From Liolophura sinensis (Eukaryota > Mollusca > Polyplacophora > Chitonida > Chitonidae): 64,000 bases of DNA. The stretch lies in NCBI RefSeq assembly GCF_032854445.1, contig NC_088300.1:25835608-25899607 (forward strand). Direction: 5' to 3'. The notes below the pieces were generated by a model. That model was given only the letters and a program-made list of their open reading frames with translations, was not told where the DNA came from and made no database searches. Every line of letters begins with the position of its first letter. Position 1 is the stretch's first letter. This document shows, piece after piece, positions 54,601 through 64,000 of the stretch. The position numbers were made by a program, and so were the translations under genes.

Positions 54601-57296
54601 TGAAACACTAGGACAGGCGTTATCATTAGACACTAGAGCAGGCATCACCTCGAGACAGAAGAACACACATGGCCACGAGACACTAGAACATGCGTTATCA
54701 TGAGACACTAGAATACTAGTTCACCACATCAGATCATCATGAGAAACTAGAACAGCCGTTATCATGAGACACTAGAACAGGCGTTATCATGAGAGACTAG
54801 AGCAGGCACCAACGAAGTCTGTATCTTAATATAGTTAAGCCCAGTTTTTCTAAACATTTCTTTAAAACAATATACTGTAGGCTTTATGAATTTATAAATC
54901 ACGATACAATAGAACCTACATAATCAGATATCACCATGGGACACCAGGAGAGCAGTTACCACAAGAACAGACGTTACCACCAGACACATGTCACAGAGCA
55001 AACGTCAGAGCAAATCACTGACGTGGGCCTTAGGCTCTCAATACATAATCTATGAAATTATACAGAAAGTCTCTTGTCTCTGTGGCGCCAGAGTACATTG
55101 TGTTACTGCACAAGATGACTTTCTTATTCTATTCATTCAACATGAAAACTGTATAAGGCTGCTCTCAAAAATAATTTGTTAATTTTAACAGAAAGCCTGT
55201 TCTCTGAGTGATGCTATTAAACAGAATAGTCTGCCACAATAACAGAATACATTCTAGCATCACTCGAACAACTGACTTTCTGTCAGGTTTAACAGTTTTT
55301 TTGTGAAAATGACAAAACATAACATGTATGTATGATAAAATATTATGTTATAATAATATTCGAAATCAACGCATTATTTACTGAGTGCAGACTATTCACA
55401 AATTTTTGTATTTCTTGTTACGTTTATCTTTTGACGAAGGTCGAGTGAAGTTCATTATATAATGTCTCCAAAGGAGCGATTTTGACATGAAATACATGGC
55501 TTAATGTACAAGAAAAACACATCTCACTCGCCATCTTTGTGGTCTTTAGAACCCAAATTGAAATTCAAATAGCCGATTGTATCTATGACTTTGTGTCACG
55601 ATTTGATAATCTTAACAAAGTAGTAAGTTATAAATTAGGTTAGTCCTGATTGGATGGTTGCTTCGACTTTAATTTGATTTTCAACAAAATTTGGGTTATG
55701 TGACAAGAGTGTGTCTCTACGCCGACATTATTTATTGTGCTGCCTCACTAAAAGGCAATGTCGAAGGTTCCAGCCACGACGCACTATGCGGTTAGATTGT
55801 AGCGATGCAGAGCCAGTTAATACATGTACTTAGACTGTCCTCTCACAAGACTGTCAGTGATATTGATATAACCCATATTTTCCTGTTTTTACCTGGTGTT
55901 TCTTTATGGTATTCCAGTGCTGCACAATAGGGTGCTTGTAGGTAAAGTTAATCTTCTGGTGGAGGTCATACACAGCTGCGTCACAGGTAGATTGATAAGA
56001 ACTTTGCGCCCAAGCGTTAAATACCGGTGAACCCAGGCCCGATGAAACGCGAAACACGTCCAGTTTTACCAAAGTCTCTGCAAATTGGAAACATTAATTG
56101 CAATAGATTGGATAAATACATTTTACAGGTTTCAAATCTTCTGATCTAACATATACTCCTACTTATATTCATTATTCATAAGACGTTCAACAATGAAAAT
56201 TAAAATCTTGTCCGTTTTTTTTCTCCTAGACGGCTCCTATAGGAATATTTTCTGGGAGCCAGACGTCTTAAACAGGCAAGCTTTGCATCTAGAACTCCCT
56301 ATGGTACCTTATAAACTGTAAAGCTTTGGTTCTAGAGCCCCCTAATACATGCAAGTGGTGCACAAACTGTAAAGCTTTGGTTCTAGAGCCCCCTAATACA
56401 TACAAGTGGTACACAAACAATAAAACTTTGGTTGTAGAGCCCCCTAATACATGCAAGTGGTACACAAACTGTAAAGCTTTGGTTCTAGAGCCTCCTAATA
56501 CATGCAAGTGGTGCACAAACTGTAAAGCTTTGGTTCTAGAGCCCCCTATTACATGCAAGTGGTACACAAACGGTCAAGCGTTGGTTCTAGAGCCTCCTAA
56601 TACATGCAAGTGGTATACAAACAGTAAAGCTTTGGTTCTAGAACCCACGAATGCATGCGAATTGAACGCGATGGACAGCTAAGCTTTACATCTAGAACCC
56701 CCTAATGCATTCGAGTGGTACACAAACAGCCAAACTTTACTTCTCGAACCCCCTAATGCATTCGAGTGGTACACAAACAGCCAAACTTTACATCTAGAAC
56801 CCCCTAATGCATTCGAGTGGTACACAAACAGCCAAACTTTATTTCTAGAGCTTCCACAGAAAGACCTCTGCAATAATTTTAACACAATTTTAATTCTTGA
56901 TAAAGTATCTGGTTAATTTCACACAGCTATAATGTTCAATACTCGTGTAATTCTTTTAGCCTTTTATATATCGACAGGTAAAATATAACTATCCGTACCT
57001 TCATGTCTACGAAAGATTTCCACGTTATTGGGTAACGTCCATCCAGAAGAACAGACACTTTGCGGCTTCAACAAAAGACAGGTGGACGAGCTGCCATTAT
57101 AATGCACTGAAATACAATCTTTGTTATAGCTACAGTGGACTGCACACTGAACTTTGCTGATGCCTTGTTGAGTACCTATACGTTCCCACGGTAGCCCATT
57201 CGATGACACAAGGAAGCTGTAATGATAACTTTTTTGCAATGACGCAAAACTAAAAACAAGAAACAAAATCAGCAAAACTAACGTTGGTAAGAACAT
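51611..57296 (-). CDS. Secreted PAN/apple-domain protein of a tandem family (gene C)
   Basis: Five coding exons: 56999-57296, 55893-56077, 52828-52994, 52279-52445, 51611-51660. Introns are GT-AG with phases 1, 0, 2, 1. They join to 867 nt, 288 residues plus TGA. Start: ATG 57296 gives MFLPTLVLLILFLVFSFAS, a clean signal peptide; an in-frame ATG at 57323 would add nine polar residues. Residues about 20-99 form a PAN/apple-like domain (CAVHCSYNKDC, TCLLLKPQSVC). The rest is a module I do not recognise. Its conserved blocks are VKLDVFRVSSGLGSP, WKNATVVVRIVFDGRDSTLL, RRFYVNYEHRGC, GWVCVMEW and a short last exon ELGLADDLVISMIIEI. Sequons NGS, NFT and NAT suggest glycosylation. PAN domains bind proteins or carbohydrates, so an extracellular binding role is likely, but the ligand is unknown. 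A TTATAT-like motif lies near 57,400. Confidence 0.88.
52748..52790 (-). mobile_element. SINE family 1, tail remnant
   Basis: ATTTATTTATTTGATTGATG followed by TTTTGCGCCATATTGAA. Only the 3' end is left, in intron 3 of gene C. Confidence 0.6.
53359..53681 (+). mobile_element. SINE family 2, full-length with target-site duplication
   Basis: A 323-bp element in intron 2 of gene C, antisense to the gene. It is flanked by the 12-bp direct repeat CTCGATTTTCTA at 53347-53358 and 53682-53693. Near-identical to the copies at 14.9 and 50.3 kb, with the same hairpin, open frame and 3' module. Confidence 0.93.
53965..54815. repeat. 25-bp minisatellite in intron 2 of gene C
   Basis: Roughly 34 degenerate units of GAGACACTAGAACAGACATC plus ATCAY. 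Variant units (GGCGTTATCATGAGACACTA) cluster in the middle, so local expansions occurred. The same array sits in the matching intron of gene D. Confidence 0.93.
55178..55290. repeat. Palindromic MITE-like element
   Basis: Perfect 10-bp inverted repeats GAGTGATGCT (55206-55215) and AGCATCACTC (55256-55265) enclose 40 bp. Outer arms ACAGAAAG (55188-55195) and CTTTCTGT (55276-55283) extend the palindrome. Relatives lie at 24.96 kb and 63.04 kb, all in introns. Confidence 0.65.
56305..56850. repeat. 51-bp minisatellite in intron 1 of gene C
   Basis: About ten units of AAAGCTTTGGTTCTAGAGCC, CCCTAATACATGCAAGTGGT, ACACAAACTGT. The last three form a subtype (CATTCGAGTGG, ACAGCCAAAC). The 51-bp length leaves frames open on both strands; these are not genes. 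A decayed form lies at 63.77-63.95 kb in the matching intron of gene D. Confidence 0.93.
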
Positions 57297-58787
57297 CTTT
57301 GATCGAGCTGTATCATGGAACATAATTGTACGACAACTGTTCGTGTGACATCGTTGTTGGAAGTTTGTCTTGCTTGGTCAGTCTTTGGGCCGTTATTGAA
57401 TATAAAACGTGATAATGTTTTGCTGACTATCAATCAAAGATAGGTATAAGAATGCTTCATACGATGCGATTCTCTACATCTCTCACACGCCTATTGATTA
57501 ATGGACCTTAGTTTTTGTCGCCTATCGAGCGTCTTAAAAGACATTGAATGACAAAGTATCCCAACATGACCCAATACCTGCTGCTACTCAAGTGGTGTTC
57601 AGAATACTGAGTAAATATCCGATAACTGCTCAGCATTCTTAATACATCAGGTATGCCTCAGATATCAATAAATGAAAGCACCGAGAAACTGTGCGTTTAA
57701 AGCCTTGTTTCTATAACACGGCATAGCCACGACCTAAAATTCCATTCATATAAGAAGTTTACAGTTATGTGTATGTTTCACCCGTTTTTTTGTTTTAGAT
57801 AATTGCTTTGTTATAGAGGGATTTGAATATTTCTCTGAAATGTGCATTCGATAGAGTAACCTTGAAGTTTGATAAGCCGATAGTTCTGTCATTGATTTTT
57901 CCAGTGTGCAAACTAAAGGAATGGTGTTTAATGATTGCTGTGCAGTAACAAAAACTGATCAATGCTGAACGAATGCGACGTGGACTGCCCCGAGAGGCAA
58001 TCAATAACAATACCAAGTTTATATGACTATCAGGTTTAATGTTTTTTCTTTCTTCCCTACAATGGGAGGCTAACGCAAAGAGGTCCAATTTGTAGTAATA
58101 ACTCTTTGTATACACCAAAAAGTGTGAGGCATTACAAGAAATAACTAAATAGCATATATATCGGAAGATGAAAGTTTGCGCTCAGTTTGTTGGCAATCAA
58201 CAAATTCAGACTTCTCGAATTCAAAACGTGGCTTCAAAAGAACCGAAACAGAAAAGCTTTCTAGTGTCAGACATAATATTCTCGTGGATTCTCGTATCTC
58301 TGTCGTCACTTGGTGTCCAGTGGACAAATGCAATGTTCAGTGATTCGAAATAATGTAGCAAATGAATTGTGATTAGTTTGTTTTTTTTCTTTTGGATTCT
58401 TGATCCCATGGAGAATATTCTACAACCATGTAGAATGTACACCTGATTCTGTTTGGTAATGAAACTAGGTTTAATGACAGTAACGTAGTTTGGCAAAGAT
58501 GCTTCCGAGTTTTGAGCTCTCGGTCTGAAACATTACACATTCTCTCTTTTGTACACGAAGCTAAATTTGGTAAGAGTTTAATGAAAAACAGAGTTTAGAA
58601 CTTTTGTGTAAAGTGTAATTTTATTAGTTTCCAGAGAATTACATTAATAACAACTATTCTAAATATTTTATGTATATCTTTTTTATATCTTTACGATATA
58701 AAATTTTAAATAAAAACGTTAATTAAAAAGACTGTACACAAGTACAAAATATTATCATGTAATCTATTGGGATGATCATATGCTGAG

Positions 58788-59012
58788 CTTTGATTGATTG
58801 ATTGATTTATTTATTTGTATATTTGATTTTTGTTTTACGTCGCACTCAAGAATATTTCACTTTTACGACCGCAACCAGCATTATGGTGGGAGGGAACCGC
58901 GCAGAGCCGGGGGAAATCCACAACAATTTACAGGTTGTTGGCAGACCTTCCCACGTACGGCTGGAGAGGAAGCCAACATGAGCGACATCACTGGCGATAG
59001 GCTCCTGGCGTT
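58788..59012 (-). mobile_element. SINE family 1, head-truncated
   Basis: TTGATTGATTGATTTATTTA tail, GTTTTACGTCGCACTCAAGA, CCAGCATTATGGTGGGAGGG, CCACGTACGGCTGGAGAGGA and GCCAACATGAGC; the tRNA-like head is missing. Confidence 0.88.
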
Positions 59013-59188
59013 TTATATTATCTACCGAGTACGGAGCCTTGAAAAGGTACATGCAAAAAATATGTTTTATGTTCATTCCCCCCTCCGGAAAATAGAATAA
59101 AATCAGGATTTTTCTCGCACAGTGAGATAGATCTGAATAAAAGATACAATCAAAAAGGTTTGTTCGGTCATTCCAAAAAATAGATACA

Positions 59189-59296
<108 letters not shown>

Positions 59297-59660
59297 AAAC
59301 TCGGGACGTAGAGATGAATCTCGATTTATTTTTGGCTGATCAATTTATCTCACACCCTGATCAATCTATCAGACATACTGTAGGCTAATGACAAAGAAGC
59401 TACTTTCTTATTAGAACTACAACGTCTCCGCCTTGGAATCATCTCGCTTGTATTACATGTACTGTCATTGTCAAGTTACCACTGAATAAGTAAGAACGCA
59501 GGTTTATATTTATTTTGTACATGGACGAAATTTTGAGACACTTTTCAATTCAAAATTCGTCATTTTGTCACAATGATTTAAATATACATGGTTTTCTAGA
59601 CCAATACTACATTATTTTAAACACAATTCGGAAATGAAGCGAATCACGATAAGAGTTTAT

Positions 59661-62600
59661 TCAGGCTTCAATGATTACAGATATTACCAGGTCATCGGCC
59701 AATCCAAGCTCTGAAACATGAAGAAAAATATAATTTAAAATTAGTATGAGGGGCCAAATAAACATTTAATAGAGAATTATCGATATCAATATATCATTTA
59801 CTGCTATTGGGGATTCATTTATAGATAAATGATTTATCAATATCGATAAATGAAATATCAATATCAATAAATAAATTTAGCGATATCGATAAATATCAAT
59901 ATTTATTAAAAATTCTGTTCATTCTAATTTCAATCATCACAGGTATTACCATGTCATCGGCGAATCCAAACTCTGAAATTTGTAAAAAAAAATCACATAA
60001 AATGGGTGTTTAGTATGAGGGGCCAAATTAACATTTGATCGTTAATTATGGAATTAGCGATATAGATAAATAAGAAATTTCGGTTTTTTAGCGCTCTGAT
60101 AATTACTACTCCTTCCTGACATCTCGTAATATTTCAACTGGAAATTTGAAAATTTTTATCCGAACCGACTAAAACGTAAAAAATAAAAGTTTTACAGGTA
60201 TTACATGTATATTGGTACTTGTATCGCAAGTGCTACGGTGACTCAATTATAAATGAATCATCGATATCGATAAATAAATAGGCGATATTGGTAAATATTT
60301 AGCGATATCGATTATATATTAATCGATGATTTATTTATCCATAACGATAATTTTCGACTAAATGTTAATTTGGACTCTCATAGTTTAGCAACTTGACATA
60401 TTTTGACGTAAGACGCCCTATGCACAGATCATTTGTAAGAATTACGAGACTTTGTATTTGCTTTACACACCTATGTGACGATCCAGGGGTCTCAATTTTC
60501 AAATTACACACCTTTTTCGGGCAGAGTGTATTACTGAAATTATATAACCTAAATAATCAACAGCTTAACTGTTGCTTACCTGCTGTAAGCCACAATCCAC
60601 AAATTAAATAACCTGCAGTCCACACCGCAAAGGTGTTATTTGGCAAAACAACGTTGCGGACTGGCCGAATTCTTTCATTGATACCGGTATCATATTACCT
60701 ATGAATTGGAAAATCTTGGTTTCCAAATTTTGGTTTTACCTACTGTACATACCTGTATTGAGTATGTGGATTTCCACACAGATAATTTTTCTATTACTGA
60801 ACTCCACTTACCGTTCCAGGGTTGCCATTTTGTGTAACGACCGGAAGTAGAATAAATGAGGGCTGGATATGGAGGTTGTATTTCCCAGGTACAGGCGCGT
60901 TCAAATTCCATAACACACACCCAGCCTGAGTCACCATGGCATCCTCTGTGTAGATATGATATGTAAAATCGCCGAGCACTGAAAACAGTTTAAAAATAAT
61001 TACAGAAATGCATATGATTGCTGACAAATGGTATTCGCGAATGCGAGGTTGTAAGTGAGTCAGTTAGTCACACCCCACGCACTCAATTAACGGCTCAACC
61101 AGCCAGCATGTCTGCCGCTTAATCAATCAATCATTCAATCAACCAATCAATCAATATCTGATCATTGCAAGACATCGAAATAAGGCGCATATGGCTTAAA
61201 GTACTACCTATAACTAACTAAATATATGAATATATATATTTTTCATATTTCATTGTTATAATGTAGAACAATATAACCTTACCTTCTATAGCCTTTTATA
61301 GAAAATGTGGTGACATTTAATCCCATGAGATCGGCGAAAGACGTCTGAAGGATGCGACTGTGAGTGAACCAGTTTAGTACGGTGCTGTCCGTACCATCAA
61401 AGACAATCCGAACGACTTCTGTTGCGTTCTTCCAGAGTGTATAATATATCTGTGGAAACAAATAAGGACAGGCGTCATCACGAGACATTGGAACAGACAT
61501 CATCATAGGAAATTAGAACAGACATCATCACGAAACATTAGAACAGACATCATCATGAGACACTAGAACAGACATCATCACGAGACTATAGAACAGACAT
61601 CGTCATGAGACACTAGAACAAACATCATCATGGGAAATTAGAACAGACATCATCACGAGACACAAGAATGGGCATCACCATGATACACTAGAACAGACAT
61701 CATCACAAGACACTAGAACGGACATAATCAGGAGGCAACAGACCAGGTATCATCACGAGACATTAGAACAGACATCGTCACGAGACACTAAAACAGATAT
61801 CATCACGAGGCACTAGAACAGACGTAATCACGAGATATTAGAACTAACATCATCACAAGACACTAGAACATCCATCATCAAGAGACACTTGAACAATTGT
61901 CATCATGAGATATTAGAACAGACGTCATCATGAGACACTTGAACAGACGTCATCATATGACACTAAAACAGACGTTGTCACGAGACATTAGAACAACCAT
62001 TGTCATGAGACAGTAGAACAGACACCATCACGCAACACCAAAACTGACATCACCACGAGACATTAGAGCAGACAGTGTCATGAGACACTAGAACAGACAT
62101 CATCATAAGACACTTGAAGCAGACGTCATCTTGAGATATTAGAACAGGAATCGTTACGAAATACTAGAACACACATCATAACGAGACACTGGAACAGACG
62201 TCATCATAAGACGCTAGAACAGACATCATCATGAGACAGTAGAACAGACATCATCATAAGATACTACAGTAGACACCATCACGAGATTGTAGAGCTGACA
62301 TCATCATGAGAATATATGACAGACATTATCAGGAGACACTAAAACAGATATCTTGATGAGACACTAGCACAGATATCATCATGAGACACTAAAACAGACA
62401 TTATGACGAGACACAAGAGCAGACATTATCATGAGTCAGTATTACGGATATTATCATGAGACTTTAGAGCGGACATCACCATGAGACACCAAAGCGAACA
62501 TCATCACGAGAAACCAAAACTGGCATCATCATGAAACACCAGTAGAGGCATCAACACGAGACACTAGAACAGGCATCATCGCAAGATACTAGAGCGGACA

Positions 62601-63552
62601 TTATCATAAGACATTAAAACACATATCATCATGAGATACTAGAGCGGGAATCATCATGAGACACAAGAACATATATCATCATGAGACATTAGAACAGGCA
62701 TTATCACGAGACACCAGAACAGACATCATAATGAGACGTTAAAAACAACATCATGACGAAACACTAGAATAGACATTATCATGAGACACAAGAACAGACA
62801 TCATCATGAGGCACTAGAACGGACATCATCATGAGACACCAGAACAGATATCATCACGATATACTAGGACAAACATCTTCATGAGAGAACAAAATAGATA
62901 TCATCATGAGACACTAGAACAGACATCACAATGAGACTCTACAAAACTGTATCTTAATATGCCTGCACTAGTTTTAAACGTTTTCTTCAAAATAAGATTT
63001 GAATACTATTTATACTCTCAAAAACTAAGCTGTGAAATTTAACGGTGAACGCTAGAATGTATTCTATTACTGCAACATAGACTATTCTCTTAAATATCGC
63101 ACGCATATTTTATTATTATTTTTATTATATTAGAACTCGGGATGTGAACAGGGATACGTTAAGTATTATGTTATAATAACAGAATACATTCTATCCGTCA
63201 CAACAGATATTCCACTTTCTTACGTTCATCTTTTGACGACATTTTATGTTTAGCTCTTACAAAGGAGCTTTTGTGACATCATTCGCAACCATTGTGGTCC
63301 GTAAAGGCAAATATAGAATTCAAAAATTAAATTATTTAACAATGTACTTTATGTGTCATAGTCTTACCTGGTGTTTCTTTATGGTATTCCAGTGCTGCAC
63401 AATAGGGTGCTTGTAGGTAAAGTTAATCTTCTGGTGGAGGTCATACACAGCTGCGTCACAGGTAGATTGATAAGAACTTTGCACCCAAGCGTTAAATACC
63501 GGTGAACCCAGGCCCGATGAAACGCGAAACACGTCCAGTTTTACCAAAGTCT
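59661..63552 (-). CDS. Secreted PAN-family paralogue (gene D), exons 2-5, 5' end outside window
   Basis: Exons: 63368-63552, 61283-61449, 60812-60978, 59661-59710. Lengths (185, 167, 167, 50 nt) and phases equal those of gene C. Exon 1 (signal peptide and PAN domain) should lie beyond 64,000. Exon 2 differs from gene C by one base (Ala to Val). Exon 3 (YYTLWKNATEVVRIVFDG) and exon 4 (RRFYISYLHRGC, GWVCVMEFERACTW) are clearly diverged but intact. The last exon reads ELGLADDLVISVIIEA, then TGA. The role should match gene C (extracellular, ligand unknown). Intron 2 is almost filled by a minisatellite that begins close to the exon 3 acceptor. Confidence 0.85.
59896..59972 (-). pseudogene. Spare copy of the PAN-family last exon, in intron 4 of gene D
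   Basis: A good acceptor (AAATTTCAG) is followed by FGFADDMVIPVMIEI, aligned with the usual last exon, in the right phase to follow exon 4. The usual TGA is AGA, so the frame reads on (RMNRIFNKY) to TGA at 59896. It lies upstream of the normal last exon in transcription order, so it could serve as an alternative terminal exon or be a decayed duplicate. Confidence 0.65.
61460..62945. repeat. 25-bp minisatellite in intron 2 of gene D
   Basis: Nearly 60 degenerate units of GAGACACTAGAACAGACATC plus ATCAY. It is the same unit as the array in gene C, but longer. Its left end lies within about 20 bp of the exon 3 acceptor at 61449. One related unit family, no coding sense. Confidence 0.95.
63030..63220. 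repeat. MITE-like repeat relic
   Basis: CTCAAAAACTAAGC, ACGCTAGAATGTATTCTATT and further on AATAACAGAATACATTCTAT are in inverted order, as in the element at 55.2 kb, with unrelated sequence between the halves. Intron 2 of gene D. Confidence 0.45.
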
Positions 63553-63769
63553 CTGCAAATTGGAAACATTAACAGAAATAGGTTTGGGCAAATAAATTTT
63601 TACTCATTTTAAAACTTTTTAGCTAAAATATAAAACATTAAACATTAAAAACGTGAATAAAGATCCGCTCAGTTTTGCACCATAGTAAAACTTGTTAAAG
63701 CAAGTTGTTGTACATGATAAAGAGGCACGCTTTTCTCCTGAGTTGTGTGCAGTCAGTCATAGTTGGCTT

Positions 63770-63950
63770 TCAGAATCCCCCATAATACATGCAGTTAAGC
63801 ATGGCTTTCAAGACCCTCTCCCATATTATGTATGCGAGATGTACACAAATAGTATTTACTCCTAAATAATACACGCAAGATGAATACAATCACGTTTTGC
63901 TTTCAGACACCCATATAATATATGCGGGATGCACACTGTAATACTTTTAT
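63770..63950. repeat. Decayed units of the intron-1 minisatellite
   Basis: Three or four diverged units (CCCCCATAATACATGCAG, TATTATGTATGCGAGATGTA, ATAATATATGCGGGATGCAC) match the CCCCCTAATACATGCAAGTGG unit of gene C. They lie upstream of exon 2 in gene D, the same place as in gene C, so the repeat predates the duplication. Confidence 0.55.
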
Positions 63951-64000
63951 GTTACCGTCTTTTGACGTAACAATCTAAACAGATGCATGTGGCAAACTAT

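Noticed and set aside
56289-56885. Repeat proteins (LEPPNTCKWYTN-type and their complements)
   Set aside because: Same cause: a 51-bp minisatellite inside intron 1 of gene C.

Overview
This window is gene-poor, repeat-rich DNA from an animal, most likely a marine lophotrochozoan (mollusc, brachiopod or similar). Reasons: split genes with GT-AG introns, no bacterial gene organisation, a cytochrome P450 family 4 gene with 12 coding exons, PAN/apple-domain secreted proteins, a Tc1/mariner relic, and many tRNA-headed SINEs with AAAT-type tails. The species cannot be fixed from sequence alone. Every gene that can be well supported lies on the minus strand, in two tandem clusters.

Left cluster (about 3.7-26.2 kb): two tandem CYP4-type P450 genes. 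The copy at 18,678-26,136 is complete and in frame (12 coding exons, 524 codons, all P450 signatures, an upstream intron acceptor and a short uORF). The copy at 3,704-12,055 has the same exon boundaries through exon 10, but carries two +1 frame disruptions, both in homopolymers, and exons 11-12 are not found in the remaining 3.7 kb. It is called a pseudogene, with assembly error as the alternative. Its intron 5 holds a 51-bp minisatellite of about 18 units, each containing a perfect hairpin.

Middle (26-43 kb): no well-supported gene. It holds a diverged pair of 435-bp direct repeats, a possible solo LTR, SINE fragments and a Tc1/mariner relic near 43 kb. There is one candidate small two-exon gene on the plus strand at 28.96-29.97 kb. 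It has a CCAAT box, a palindromic nuclear-receptor-type element, a TATA box, a short ORF split by a GT-AG intron, and a polyadenylation signal.

Right cluster (44-64 kb): three tandem members of a secreted protein family with a signal peptide, a PAN/apple-like domain and a conserved C-terminal module I cannot name. The copy at 51,611-57,296 is complete (5 exons, 288 codons). The copy at 59,661-63,552 runs off the right edge (exons 2-5 present) and has a spare, altered last exon downstream. A relic at 44,057-45,502 keeps only exons 4 and 5, and its exon 4 is broken by an expanded GT run. Exon 2 of the two live copies is almost identical while exons 3 and 4 have diverged, which suggests local gene conversion. 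Both live copies carry the same 25-bp minisatellite in intron 2.

Repeats: SINE family 1 (tRNA-derived, many copies of all ages), SINE family 2 (three near-identical 322-332-bp copies, each with a 12-14-bp target-site duplication) and a fragment of a third family share a related 3' module. Exon coordinates were placed by eye from splice consensus, frame and paralogue comparison; no search was run.
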